Both the position numbers and the translations under genes were made by a program. The notes under the pieces were generated by a model, which was not told the DNA's origin, did no database searches, and was given only the letters and a program-made list of their open reading frames with translations. DNA of 64,000 nt from UBA1783 sp964449115 (lineage in GTDB: Bacteria > Bacillota_I > Bacilli_A > Erysipelotrichales > Erysipelotrichaceae): contig CAYUXW010000003.1 in assembly GCA_964449115.1 (NCBI GenBank), forward strand, positions 1-64,000. The letters are read 5' to 3'. This document shows, piece by piece, positions 35,728-45,241 of the stretch; position 1 is the stretch's first letter; each line of letters opens with the position of its first letter.

Positions 35728-36129
35728 ATGAATTGCATATTTTGTAAGATTGTAAATGGAGAAATTCCTTGTTATAAGGTCTATGAAGATGAATATACGC
35801 TGGTCTTTATGGATATTGCCAAAGATATTGATGGACATATGCTGGCAATACCTAAAAAACATGTTAAAAGCATATTAGATTGTGATATAGAAACTCTCAA
35901 CCATTTAATGGCAACTGTTAAGAAAATCTCTAATCACTGTGTTGATGAGTGTGGTTATGATGGAATCAATTTGTTAAATGCCAGTGGTAAAAGTGCTGGT
36001 CAATCTGTTGATCATTTTCATATTCATATAATTCCAAGAAAGTTAAATGATGACAATGATTTATGGCCTGTTTGTAAGGGAGCAAAATATGAAATAGCAG
36101 AAATGCATGAAAAACTAAAAATTAAATAA
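35728..36129 (+). CDS. HIT-family nucleotide-binding hydrolase
   Basis: A 133-residue histidine-triad protein beginning NCIFCKIVNGEIPCYKVYED and with the triad HFHIHIIPR. It hydrolyses adenosine nucleotide conjugates in relatives. AGGAGG lies upstream. Confidence 0.95.
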   Translation: MNCIFCKIVNGEIPCYKVYEDEYTLVFMDIAKDIDGHMLAIPKKHVKSILDCDIETLNHLMATVKKISNHCVDECGYDGINLLNASGKSAGQSVDHFHIHIIPRKLNDDNDLWPVCKGAKYEIAEMHEKLKIK

Positions 36130-36233
36130 AATGTTGTTTAAAGACAATATCTAAAATCAATAAGCAACCAAAAATATCACAATAGTTGGTAGAGCAACTA
36201 AAGATAATTAGCCTATTAAATGAACATCAAAAT

Positions 36234-36267
36234 AAAACAGCAGAGGTTTATGTTTCTCTGCTGTTTT
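36234..36267. terminator. Bidirectional terminator, HIT gene and ion permease
   Basis: Arms AAAACAGCAGAG and CTCTGCTGTTTT around GTTTATGTTT. It serves the two convergent genes. Confidence 0.85.
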
Positions 36268-37535
36268 TAAGCGTAAATTAACCAGAAATAGAAGTATGCT
36301 GGAAGAACTGCAGCTAGGGTGAACGGGATTCCAATACGGATGAAGTCTTTAGTTTTAACTTCATAGCCAACTTTACGTAAAATGCCAATACCTGCAATAT
36401 TAGCTGAAGCTCCAATAGGAGTACAGTTTCCTCCAAGGGTGGCTCCAGAAAGTAAACCAAAATATAGTAATATTGGTTCAATTCCCAAAGCTTCTGCCAG
36501 CCCAGTAATAACTGGAAGCATTGTTGCAACATAAGGAATGTTATCAATAAAGGCAGAAAGTAGAACTGATACCCAGACAATAATAGTGTATGAGATAAAT
36601 AAATTTCCACCACCAAGTTTAGCTAGCAGTTCAGCTACAGCATCAATAACTCCCATATGAGTAATACCACCTATAATTAAGAAAAGTCCAAGCAATAATC
36701 CAATAGTTTCAAAGTCGATAGCTTTAAAAGCGTGATACATAGAAATACCATTATGGTCTTTTCTAACACTATGAATCAATCCTACAGTTAATAATCCAAA
36801 ACAAATTAATCCATTTGTAATTTCAGGTTTGTTTTGAATAAAAGAGGCACTGATCATCATTACAACCATCACTAATAATAGAATTGAAGGAACATGGTCA
36901 GTAACTACTGTACGGTGAACATCGTTAGTAATATGAGTCTTTTCTTTTCTAAAAAGCCATGCCAAAACCATTGCAGCACCAACTGCACCTATTTCAACAG
37001 CAAAGAAGATAGCTGGTTTTCTATCATAAAAGAAGAAATCCAAAAAATTCATATTAGCGTAAGAACCTAGCATGATAGCAGTAGTATCGCCTACCATTGT
37101 TGCAGCCCCCTGTAAGTTTGATGAAACAGCAATAGCAATAATAAATGGAACAGGATTAGTTTTCAGTTTTTTACTTATTTCCAAAGCAATAGGTGCTACC
37201 ATTAAAACGGTTGCGACATTGTCTATAAACGCAGAAATTATTCCAGCAAAAAGAGACAATGCTACTGCGGCAATCTGAATACTGGAAACATGTTCCATTA
37301 ATATATCCGCAAGAAGAGCAGGCATTTTACTGTCAATAAACAGCTGGACCAACCCCATTGTACCTGCAATCATCAGCAAGACATTAAAATCAATGGAACT
37401 GAAGATCTGATTAAATGGAAGCATTCCAGTTATAATAAAAATTAGCGCTGAACCAAGAGCAATATGTGTATGGTATTTTGCAAATACCAGCATTAATACA
37501 TAGGTTACAGCAAATAATATAAGTGCATAAAGCAT
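36267..37535 (-). CDS. ArsB/NhaD/SLC13-type ion permease
   Basis: A 422-residue membrane protein with two repeated halves, each with a discontinuous-helix motif (SAFIDNVATVLMVAPIAL and SAFIDNIPYVATMLPVI; GDTTAIMLG and GGNCTPIGASAN). These are signatures of the ion-transporter superfamily that includes ArsB and NhaD. The ion is not evident. Its upstream region carries strong RNA-like structure, and ktrAB lie just beyond on the same strand. Confidence 0.88.
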   Translation of the reverse strand: MLYALILFAVTYVLMLVFAKYHTHIALGSALIFIITGMLPFNQIFSSIDFNVLLMIAGTMGLVQLFIDSKMPALLADILMEHVSSIQIAAVALSLFAGIISAFIDNVATVLMVAPIALEISKKLKTNPVPFIIAIAVSSNLQGAATMVGDTTAIMLGSYANMNFLDFFFYDRKPAIFFAVEIGAVGAAMVLAWLFRKEKTHITNDVHRTVVTDHVPSILLLVMVVMMISASFIQNKPEITNGLICFGLLTVGLIHSVRKDHNGISMYHAFKAIDFETIGLLLGLFLIIGGITHMGVIDAVAELLAKLGGGNLFISYTIIVWVSVLLSAFIDNIPYVATMLPVITGLAEALGIEPILLYFGLLSGATLGGNCTPIGASANIAGIGILRKVGYEVKTKDFIRIGIPFTLAAVLPAYFYFWLIYA

Positions 37536-37571
37536 TCGTGTGATTACCTCTTTATCTAATATTTTATATTA

Positions 37572-37723
37572 CAGATTTACTTAGAAAGAAATCTGGTAAA
37601 CTCAAAGGAGGCATAACTAGCAAACATCAGTTGATATAAACTAATAACAGTTTATTCGTCAATTCAACGGATGAGCGTTGCCTCCTTCATTGTGGCGTTT
37701 TGTTCAGGATGTTTAATCCTGAA
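37572..37723 (-). ncRNA. Candidate structured leader RNA upstream of the ion permease
   Basis: On the reverse strand, in order: an eight-pair hairpin TTCAGGAT/ATCCTGAA (37703-37723), a nine-pair long-range stem AAGGAGGCA/TGCCTCCTT (37679-37687 with 37605-37613) enclosing 65 bases, and a hairpin CAGATTT/AAATCTG (37572-37595). The ordering resembles a riboswitch or cis-regulator. I cannot match it to a named class; it could also include the 3' end of the ktrA transcript. Confidence 0.45.
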
Positions 37724-37770
37724 ATGACTGTTTTGTATGAATTATAATAAATCTAATTTACTAAAGAATG

Positions 37771-38454
37771 TTATTTATTTAGTACTGACCATTGGTTGAA
37801 CTTTGTTAATCCTTCCTTGCTACCAACAAGAAAGAGAATGTCGTTATATCTGAAAATATAATCTGGGGAAACATTTTCTAAAACAAGTCCATCATTTTCT
37901 ACAGCAATAATATTTAGCCCAAATCTGCTGCGCAAGTTAATTTCTATCACGGATTTGTCTATAAATTGTTGAGGAACTGGTATTTTTGTAATATTAATCT
38001 TTTCACTTAACTGAATAATATCCAGCTCTCTTGCAGTTTCTAATCTACTTGCTAAACGAATAGCCATATCGCGTTCTGGGTAGATTACTTCAGCTCCAAT
38101 TTTTTCAAGAACAATACCATGCTCAATACTTGTAGCTTTTGCGATGACTTTTGGTATTCCAAGAGAAATCAGATTTAGAGCAGTAAGAATCGATATGTCC
38201 ATATGTTCTCCGATGCAAACTATGGCAACATCACAATTTTGAATTCCTGTTTCCTGAAGAGATTTTTTATCTAAAGTTTTTACTACATAGGCGTTTTCAG
38301 TCAGTTCACTGATTTCTTTGACTTTATCCTCATCATTATCTAGAACAATAAGTTCACCGCCTGATGCTGCCAACTGCTCTGTAAGAGCCTGACCAAAGTA
38401 TCCAAGACCTACAATACCGTAAGTTATTTTTTTATTTTGTTTTTTTCCAAACAT
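37771..38454 (-). CDS. ktrA: KtrA-type potassium transport regulator (RCK domains)
   Basis: A 227-residue protein with an RCK_N Rossmann domain (GIVGLGYFGQAL) and an RCK_C domain (about 140-225). It gates the partner KtrB channel; RCK_C binds c-di-AMP in relatives. It is 15 bases downstream of ktrB. Confidence 0.93.
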   Translation of the reverse strand: MFGKKQNKKITYGIVGLGYFGQALTEQLAASGGELIVLDNDEDKVKEISELTENAYVVKTLDKKSLQETGIQNCDVAIVCIGEHMDISILTALNLISLGIPKVIAKATSIEHGIVLEKIGAEVIYPERDMAIRLASRLETARELDIIQLSEKINITKIPVPQQFIDKSVIEINLRSRFGLNIIAVENDGLVLENVSPDYIFRYNDILFLVGSKEGLTKFNQWSVLNK

Positions 38455-38469
38455 ATTTTTGCCTCCAAA

Positions 38470-39807
38470 TTAACCAATTGAGATATTTCCTTCAGGATAA
38501 CTTACACGTTCCCCTCTAGTGAAGTGCCAAAGTGATGCTATTGTTAATGGACCAAGTCTTCCGATAAACATAACAATTATTGACACCAATTTAGAACCAA
38601 CACTTAATCCTGTTGTTATTCCAGTAGACAGACCTACTGTACCAAAGGCGCTTGTAATTTCAAACACAGCATCCATAAGTTTGATACCAGGTTCCATAAC
38701 AAGCAAAAGCCAAGAACCAATGATGATGACAGCAATCGCCAATAGTGCGATAACTGCTGCCTTATGAAACACATCCTTTGGAATTGCGTGATGGAAAGCT
38801 TTTTCTGATTTATTTGTGGCAGCAGCCTTAATGCCTTGTATCAAAACAAAGAATGTACTTGTCTTGATACCGCCACCGGTTGAACCAGAAGATGCTCCAA
38901 TGAACATCAGCGCAGCGATTACAAGTAGACCAGAATTAGAGAATTTGCCCAAAGGGTAGGTAGAAAATCCTGCTGTTCTAGCTGAAACGCTATGGAAGAA
39001 GGCCCCAAGCCAGCTTACATCTTCTGTCATTTTTATCAGTAATGTACCAATTAAAATTAATGAAGCACTGACAGAGAGTACAACTTTATCATGTGTTGAA
39101 TACTTTTTCCAGTGAAATTTATTGGTCCAGATTTCCTGAATTACCAGAAATCCAATACCACCAAAGATTATAAGTCCACAAGTAACAATATTCAACATAA
39201 AATTGTTTTGATATGGAATCAGATTTTGAAAATTACCTAAAATATCAAAGCCTGAATTATTGAAAGCTGCAACTGAGTGAAATAAGCTGATACCTAAGGC
39301 TTTTAGTGGTGGATAATCTTTAATAAAAACGATAAAGCTGAGTAATGCACCAATTGATTCAAATATTAAGGTTGTTAACAAAACATTTTTCACAAAACGA
39401 ACAACACCACTTCTTGAATCAAGATTTGAAGCCTCATGAATCAGGTTTCTACTTTTTAGGTCCATCTTTTTTTTCATTGCCAGGATAATTCCAGCTCCAA
39501 CAGAAGCAACTCCAAGACCGCCAATTTGAATGAGCAGTGCTAAAAAAAACTGCCCAAGCGGTGTAAATGTATCAGCAGAATCCACTACAACCAGTCCAGT
39601 TACACAAACAGCACTGGTAGAAGTGTATAGAGAATCAATATATTTCAGTTGAATACCTTCTTTAACGCTGCAAGGAAGTATTAAAAGAATTGAACCCAGT
39701 AAGATTACCGCAGCAAATCCCACAGCAAGGATTCTTGCTGGAGATTGTTTTTTTAAAAAGTTTACCATTTTATTTTTCTTTTTCCCCATCCATGCATTTG
39801 TCAGCAT
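38470..39807 (-). CDS. ktrB: KtrB/TrkH-type potassium channel subunit
   Basis: A 445-residue channel with four pore loops: AVCVTGL, AFNNSGF, ARTAGFS and AFGTVGLS. Start at 39807 or at an internal ATG six codons on (39789); neither has a strong ribosome site. The gap upstream is long and holds three inverted repeats. It pairs with ktrA. Confidence 0.94.
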   Translation of the reverse strand: MLTNAWMGKKKNKMVNFLKKQSPARILAVGFAAVILLGSILLILPCSVKEGIQLKYIDSLYTSTSAVCVTGLVVVDSADTFTPLGQFFLALLIQIGGLGVASVGAGIILAMKKKMDLKSRNLIHEASNLDSRSGVVRFVKNVLLTTLIFESIGALLSFIVFIKDYPPLKALGISLFHSVAAFNNSGFDILGNFQNLIPYQNNFMLNIVTCGLIIFGGIGFLVIQEIWTNKFHWKKYSTHDKVVLSVSASLILIGTLLIKMTEDVSWLGAFFHSVSARTAGFSTYPLGKFSNSGLLVIAALMFIGASSGSTGGGIKTSTFFVLIQGIKAAATNKSEKAFHHAIPKDVFHKAAVIALLAIAVIIIGSWLLLVMEPGIKLMDAVFEITSAFGTVGLSTGITTGLSVGSKLVSIIVMFIGRLGPLTIASLWHFTRGERVSYPEGNISIG

Positions 39808-39953
39808 TAATCTTTTTGTAAAAATTTAACTTTACAAAAATTGATTTAATTATATTCCTTTTGTATATCAATAGCAATATGCTTTGTGACATTTCAAATA
39901 AAATGAAAATTAAACTTAGTTTTGGTTTAAATCATTAAAGAAAACTAAGTTTA
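39808..39953 (-). promoter_or_regulatory. ktrB leader with two hairpins
   Basis: Stem TTTTTGTAAA/TTTACAAAAA (39813-39840) lies just before the ktrB start and could occlude its ribosome site or serve as an operator. A 13-pair hairpin with arms TAAACTTAGTTTT and AAAACTAAGTTTA (39911-39953) lies upstream, followed on the reverse strand by a T-rich stretch. I see no known riboswitch signature. Confidence 0.5.
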
Positions 39954-39978
39954 AGAATTTTATGTTTAAATTAATAAT

Positions 39979-40120
39979 GTGTAATATTCAGTAAGGAGAT
40001 TCGCGAGCAAATTTTAGAAATACTTTTTTAGATAGTTTTATATTGTTTATATAAACCCTTGTACTCACAACTAATTACATACTGTCAAGGAAATTAAATC
40101 AACTTAACTGAATATTACAC
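39979..40120. repeat. 142-base element with 14-base perfect terminal inverted repeats
   Basis: GTGTAATATTCAGT at 39979-39992 is perfectly complementary to ACTGAATATTACAC at 40107-40120, and similarity continues a few bases inward. No coding frame lies between. No clear target-site duplication flanks it. A MITE or transposon relic is possible, as is a large stem-loop in the ktrB leader. A TTGACA on the reverse strand (40083-40088) lies inside. Confidence 0.6.
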
Positions 40121-40181
40121 GACTCACCTAATCACTTAGGCACAGGTCAGCATTTTTAAATTATTCCAAATATGATAGGAA

Positions 40182-40373
40182 TTAATCTTCTTCTATCTTT
40201 TCAATTGGAGTAATAGTTGGAAGACCTTCCTTATTTAATAAAGGAGTAAGGCCCCCTGAATAACCAGATTCATGATAAAGATAATTTATGCCAGTTTCCT
40301 TATCTAACCAAATTTCTGTGATTTTTAATCCGCCTTGCGAATATATTTTTTTAAATCTTGCTTTTTTACCCAT
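40182..40373 (-). CDS. DUF6440-like small protein
   Basis: A 63-residue protein with the pattern FKKIYSQGGLKITEIWLDKE and NYLYHESGYSGGLTPLLNKEG, which I recognise as a small Firmicute family (DUF6440-type). GGAGG lies upstream. Function is unknown. The region 39808-40181 to its left has no gene, only the inverted repeats noted. Confidence 0.75.
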   Translation of the reverse strand: MGKKARFKKIYSQGGLKITEIWLDKETGINYLYHESGYSGGLTPLLNKEGLPTITPIEKIEED

Positions 40374-40446
40374 TTTTTTACCTCCGTAAAACCATAATCT
40401 AAGACCAATTGAACAGTCGGACTGATGTTATCAATAAATAATTTTT

Positions 40447-41505
40447 TTATATGAATTGTTTTTCTTTTGGGAAACTATTTAAAATAATTACTCCATTTTT
40501 TGAAACTACAACCAGATCTTCAATTCGGACTCCTCCAATATCTGGCAGGTATATTCCAGGTTCAATAGAAAAACACATGCCTTCTTCAATAATAGTTTCA
40601 CTATTTGATGAGACATCATAACCTTCATGAACTTCCAAGCCTATTCCATGTCCCAAGTGATGAGTGAAATACTGTCCATAGCCAAACGAAGTGATATAAT
40701 CCCTGGCCACTTTATCAATTTCCGAAAATCTTTTACCAGGCTTGATTGCCTCAATAGCCATAATATTGGCGTTTTTTACAATTTCATATATTTCTTCCAT
40801 TTTTTCATTTTTTTGTAGAAAGGTTCTAGTCATATCTGAACAATAACCCTGATGAGTGCAGCCCATATCAATAAGGCAGACATCACCTTTCTGTAAAATG
40901 GTATCATCAGATTGATGATGAGGATTACTAGCGTTTTTACCAAAAGCAACAATTGGATCAAAGGAAACAGGTTGGTGAGTAAGATCTTCAAACTCAATTA
41001 ATAATTGATTATAAATTTCTTTTTCACTAATTCCTATTTGTATATAAGGAAAGATTCTTTTCATTACTTCATCATTGTCTAAAGAAGCTTTGATCATTAA
41101 TTTTATTTCCTGTGCATCTTTGATAGCTCTAAGTTTTGTTATTATATAACTGGCATCTTGATAATTAGCTGAAAAGCGGTTCATCAATCTTAATAAAAAG
41201 GAAGCAGTCCATTTACCATCAATGTAAATCAATTCACCAGATAAATGATCTGCGAGCAGACTAATACAATCATCAGTGTCATTGTAATAAATAATTTTGT
41301 AATCATCTGAAGAAGGAGTCGAGAATAGTTCATTAATAAACAAAATGTTATCTTTGTCTTTACTAACTAGAAGAGCTATCATTCTCTCGCCAGAATCTAG
41401 CTCTAGATTAATAAAATACTTAAGGTTATAATAGTCTGTGATAAGAACATGGTCGATGTTTTCCTGTTCCATCATCCTTTTTAATTTGAAAATTCTTTTA
41501 TTCAT
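40447..41505 (-). CDS. M24 aminopeptidase (Xaa-Pro peptidase type)
   Basis: A 352-residue pita-bread metallopeptidase: an N-terminal creatinase-like domain and a C-terminal catalytic domain. DMGCTHQGYCSDMTRTF, HHLGHGIGLEVHE, SIEPGIY and GGVRIEDLVVV contain the dinuclear metal ligands. It cleaves N-terminal residues before proline in relatives. Confidence 0.93.
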   Translation of the reverse strand: MNKRIFKLKRMMEQENIDHVLITDYYNLKYFINLELDSGERMIALLVSKDKDNILFINELFSTPSSDDYKIIYYNDTDDCISLLADHLSGELIYIDGKWTASFLLRLMNRFSANYQDASYIITKLRAIKDAQEIKLMIKASLDNDEVMKRIFPYIQIGISEKEIYNQLLIEFEDLTHQPVSFDPIVAFGKNASNPHHQSDDTILQKGDVCLIDMGCTHQGYCSDMTRTFLQKNEKMEEIYEIVKNANIMAIEAIKPGKRFSEIDKVARDYITSFGYGQYFTHHLGHGIGLEVHEGYDVSSNSETIIEEGMCFSIEPGIYLPDIGGVRIEDLVVVSKNGVIILNSFPKEKQFI

Positions 41506-41598
41506 GAATAGTAACCCTCATCATGATTATACGACTTTGATATGTAATTGATGTAATATTGTGGTATAATTTTTGTAATTTCTATGGAGGTATTTTTT

Positions 41599-43578
41599 AT
41601 GTCGCGTCCTAAATTTCCCAAAAGAGCTATAATAACCGGAGGAATGCCTTACGGTAATAAAGCATTGCATTTTGGCCATGTCGGAGGAATGTTTATTCAT
41701 GCTGATGTTTTCGCCAGATTTTTAAGAGATAGAATAGGAAATGATAATGTCATTTTTTTAAGTGGAACGGACTGTTATGGTTCGCCAATCGTTGAAGGAT
41801 ATCGTAAGAAAGTTGAAGAAGAAGGTTTTACAGGCACAATTGAAGATTATGTTATGGAAAATCATCTATCTCAAAAGAAAACATTGGATGCCTATGGGAT
41901 AAGTTTGAACTTCTATGGTGCCAGTGGTCTTTTAGACGCAAAAGATATTCACCAGCAGGAAACCTATGAGTTCATACAGAATTTATATGATCACGGCTGG
42001 TTGGAAAAATTGGTCACAAAGCAATTCTATGATGCAAAAGCAGATTGCTTTTTGAATGGCAGACAGGTAATAGGTAAGTGCCCAATAAGAAATTGTCAAT
42101 CAGAAAAAGGTTATGCTGATGAATGTGACTTGGGACATCAATATATGCCTGAGGATTTAATTGACCCAAGAAGTACCATAACCGGAGAAGTTCCAGAGAT
42201 GAGAGATGTCGTTAACTGGTATTTCAAATTAACAGATTGCTATGATATTTTAGAAGAGTATATAGATGATATTTCAAACAGAGAGAATGTTAGAAAAATT
42301 GTTTGGGAAACAATGAGAGAATCATTGGCTAAGCCCATCATCTATGTTAGAAAAGAAGGAATTGAAACATATAACAATATTAAAGACCAGCTGCCTGAGC
42401 ACTTATGTTCAGATTTAGAAAATGTAAAAGATAGTTTTACCATCGAGTTTAAAACTCTAACTCAAAGAGAGCAGGCTTGCGAGACTTTAACAGCTAACTC
42501 TATCAGGTATAGAACAGGAAAAACTTTAGTGCCTCTGCGCTTAACGGGCAATATTGAATGGGGAGTAAAAGCCCCATCACTGGAAGGTGAAGAAGGTCTA
42601 ACTGTCTGGGTTTGGCCTGAAAGTTTATGGGCTCCGATTTCTTTTACCAAGACCTACCTGAAGCTAATGGGAAAAGATAATGAAGAGTGGAAAGATTACT
42701 GGTGTGATCCTGAAGCTCAGGTTTATCAGTTTATTGGTCAAGATAATATTTACTTCTATGGTATTGCTCAGATGCCAATGTTTATGGCACAAGAGGGACC
42801 AAACTTAAGAATTAATCCAGATAAGGGGCAACTGCAACTGACAACATTAGTCGCCAATCATCATATCTTGTTTTTAGATAAAAAAGCTTCATCTTCAGGA
42901 GAAGTAAAACCTCCGATGGCCCAGGATTTATTGGAGTACTATACTGCTGAACAGCTAAGAGCGCATTTTTTAGGTTTAGCTTTGGCTAATAAATCAGTAA
43001 GCTTTATGCCAAAACCATTAAATCCAGCTGCTGATGAAAAAGAGCAGGATCCAGTATTGGCACAAGGGAATTTATTTACTAATGTTTTAAACAGATTAGT
43101 CAGAAGCTGCTTCTATGCCAGCCAAAAGTTTTTTGATGGAGTACTGCCATATGGTAAAGTTTCAGAAGATATCCTTAAAGTATCGAAAAAAGCAATTTTA
43201 GATTATGAAAAAGTGATGTATCGTTTTGAATTACATCAGGTGCACAATGTTTTAGATACTTATATTAGGCAAGCTAACAAATACTGGTCAAGAAACAATA
43301 ATTTAGCTAACCAGAACGAAGATGCAGAACTTAAAAAGCAGACTTTAATAGATGCTTTCCATATGGTAAGAGTGGCAACGGTATTGTCGCATCCAATCTG
43401 CCTAGAAGGAACTGAAAAGACAGTTGAATATTTAGGCTTTGATAAGGAACAATTCTTCAGTTGGAATAATATCTTTGAAGATAATTATTTCTTTATGGAA
43501 GATAAAGAAAATCATAAAATTACTGAACTAAAAGAAAGAGAAGACTTCTATGTTAAGCATCCAAGTCAATTTAGATAG
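41599..43578 (+). CDS. Methionyl-tRNA synthetase-like class I enzyme with altered KMSKS loop
   Basis: A 659-residue class I synthetase-like protein. The start ATG 41599 follows GGAGG (41586-41590). The first signature is HFGH (24-27), with a connective domain containing zinc ligands (KCPIRNC and ECDLGH) and the MetRS-like ITGEVPEMRD and FIGQDNIYFYG. The KMSKS position reads KKASSSG (428-434): the second lysine is lost. There is no C-terminal tRNA-binding domain. It may be a specialised or resistant MetRS or a paralog with another role. It is 15 bases from gltX. Confidence 0.78.
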   Translation: MSRPKFPKRAIITGGMPYGNKALHFGHVGGMFIHADVFARFLRDRIGNDNVIFLSGTDCYGSPIVEGYRKKVEEEGFTGTIEDYVMENHLSQKKTLDAYGISLNFYGASGLLDAKDIHQQETYEFIQNLYDHGWLEKLVTKQFYDAKADCFLNGRQVIGKCPIRNCQSEKGYADECDLGHQYMPEDLIDPRSTITGEVPEMRDVVNWYFKLTDCYDILEEYIDDISNRENVRKIVWETMRESLAKPIIYVRKEGIETYNNIKDQLPEHLCSDLENVKDSFTIEFKTLTQREQACETLTANSIRYRTGKTLVPLRLTGNIEWGVKAPSLEGEEGLTVWVWPESLWAPISFTKTYLKLMGKDNEEWKDYWCDPEAQVYQFIGQDNIYFYGIAQMPMFMAQEGPNLRINPDKGQLQLTTLVANHHILFLDKKASSSGEVKPPMAQDLLEYYTAEQLRAHFLGLALANKSVSFMPKPLNPAADEKEQDPVLAQGNLFTNVLNRLVRSCFYASQKFFDGVLPYGKVSEDILKVSKKAILDYEKVMYRFELHQVHNVLDTYIRQANKYWSRNNNLANQNEDAELKKQTLIDAFHMVRVATVLSHPICLEGTEKTVEYLGFDKEQFFSWNNIFEDNYFFMEDKENHKITELKEREDFYVKHPSQFR

Positions 43579-43593
43579 GAGAGAAAGATAAAT

Positions 43594-45240
43594 ATGGATT
43601 ACCAGAAACTTGCAGACATGTTGTTTCCAAAAATAAAACATGATTGTCAATATTATTTTGATAAATATCCAAAAAGAGGTTTGCCAGAAGGAGCAGAAGT
43701 TTTAAGAATTGCACCTTCTCCTACAGGTTTTATTCACTTGGGTAATCTTTATGGCGCTTTGGCTGATGAAAGAATTGCTCATCAAAGCGGAGGTGTCTTC
43801 TATTTGAGAATTGAAGATACGGATACAAAAAGAAAAGTGCCAGGAGCTGTCGAGGCAATTATCTCTAGTTTTGATTATTTTCAAATCTACTTTGACGAGG
43901 GAGCCCATCATCAGCCAGATGAAGGAAACTATGGCTCTTATTATCAAAAACAGAGAAAAGAAATCTACCAGACTTTCGCTAAAAGACTGGTAGCTGAAGG
44001 AAAAGCTTATCCATGTTTTTGTTCTGGAAAACAGTTGAATGAAATCAGAAAACAGCAAAAAGACTTAAATGAAGCAACTGGCTACTATGGTAAATGGGCA
44101 AGTTGCCGCAATTTATCATTAGAAGAGATTAAAACTCTTTTAGATAAAAAAGAAAAATTTGTCATCAGGATGAGAAGTACAGGAAACATTGAAAACCAGA
44201 GTATCTTCTATGATGAAATAAAAGGGGATATTACCGTTCGTGAAAATGATCAGGATGTAGTAATTATCAAAACAGATGGTATTCCAACTTACCACTTTGC
44301 TCATGCTATTGATGATACCCTGATGCAGACAACAATTGTTTTAAGAGGAGAAGAATGGCTGGGAACACTGCCTGTACACTTAGAACTATTTAAAATGCTG
44401 GATTTCAAACTGCCGAGGTATGCTCATACAACTGTTTTGATGAAAATTGATGAAACAGGCACAAAAAGAAAACTATCAAAAAGAAAAGATCCAGAATTAG
44501 CCTTAGATTATTATCGTCAACTGGGATATCATCCTTATGCGGTCAAGTTATATCTAATGACTTTACTGAACTGGAACTTTGAACAGTGGCATTTGAAAAA
44601 CCCAGATGCTCATTTAGAGGAGTTTAAATTTTCACTGGATAAAATGGGACAATCGGGAGCATTATTTGATTTAGATAAGTTACACAATATTTCCAAAACA
44701 TACCTGGCTAATTTCTCATTAGAAGAGATGAAAGACTTTTTGAAAGCTTATGTTTCTTCACAGAAGAAAGAAAAATATGATATGTATTTTGCTGATGAAA
44801 AGTATTTGGAGCAAATATTGACTTTAGGAATGGGTTTGAATTTAAAGAAAAGAAGAAAAGACTATATCTATGCTTCACAAATATTGGAATCAATTGATTT
44901 ATTCTATCATCATAATAGAGTGGATGAGTTTGGCTGTGATAACAAAACTGCCAAAACTCTTTTAACACAATTTATTGAAACCTATGACTATACTGATGAT
45001 AATTCAGCCTGGTTTGATAAGGTTAAAATAGTTTCAGCTGAAAATGGTTATGCAGCAGAGATGAAAGAGTATCGAGCAAATCCTGAAAACTACCGAGGAT
45101 CAGTAGCTGATGTTTCAGAAGTTATCCGAATTGCTGTTACTGGTCGCAAAAATACACCTGATTTGTGGACAATAATGCAGATTTTAGGTGAAAAAGAAGC
45201 AATTCAGAGAATTAATAAAACCATAAAGGAGTTGGATTAG
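43594..45240 (+). CDS. gltX: Glutamyl-tRNA synthetase with N-terminal extension
   Basis: A 548-residue GluRS. After about 35 extra N-terminal residues comes APSPTGFIHLGN (HIGH-type), then YLRIEDTD and the canonical KRKLSKRKDPE loop. The length exceeds the usual 470-490. It is translated with the MetRS-like gene and directly precedes an MccF-like peptidase. Whether it is the only GluRS in the genome is unknown. Confidence 0.9.
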   Translation: MDYQKLADMLFPKIKHDCQYYFDKYPKRGLPEGAEVLRIAPSPTGFIHLGNLYGALADERIAHQSGGVFYLRIEDTDTKRKVPGAVEAIISSFDYFQIYFDEGAHHQPDEGNYGSYYQKQRKEIYQTFAKRLVAEGKAYPCFCSGKQLNEIRKQQKDLNEATGYYGKWASCRNLSLEEIKTLLDKKEKFVIRMRSTGNIENQSIFYDEIKGDITVRENDQDVVIIKTDGIPTYHFAHAIDDTLMQTTIVLRGEEWLGTLPVHLELFKMLDFKLPRYAHTTVLMKIDETGTKRKLSKRKDPELALDYYRQLGYHPYAVKLYLMTLLNWNFEQWHLKNPDAHLEEFKFSLDKMGQSGALFDLDKLHNISKTYLANFSLEEMKDFLKAYVSSQKKEKYDMYFADEKYLEQILTLGMGLNLKKRRKDYIYASQILESIDLFYHHNRVDEFGCDNKTAKTLLTQFIETYDYTDDNSAWFDKVKIVSAENGYAAEMKEYRANPENYRGSVADVSEVIRIAVTGRKNTPDLWTIMQILGEKEAIQRINKTIKELD

Positions 45241-45241
45241 T

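Noticed and set aside
36314..36616. 100-residue reverse-strand frame inside the ion permease gene
   Set aside because: It is an out-of-frame shadow of a well-supported membrane protein with no ribosome site.
39808..40181. ydaO-type c-di-AMP riboswitch upstream of ktrB
   Set aside because: No conserved ydaO core sequences seen on the reverse strand; only simple inverted repeats.
41506..41598. T-box leader before the MetRS-like gene
   Set aside because: The gap is only about 90 bases and shows no T-box consensus or terminator.
43702..44058. 118-residue reverse-strand frame inside gltX
   Set aside because: It lies antisense to conserved GluRS coding sequence, with no supporting signals.
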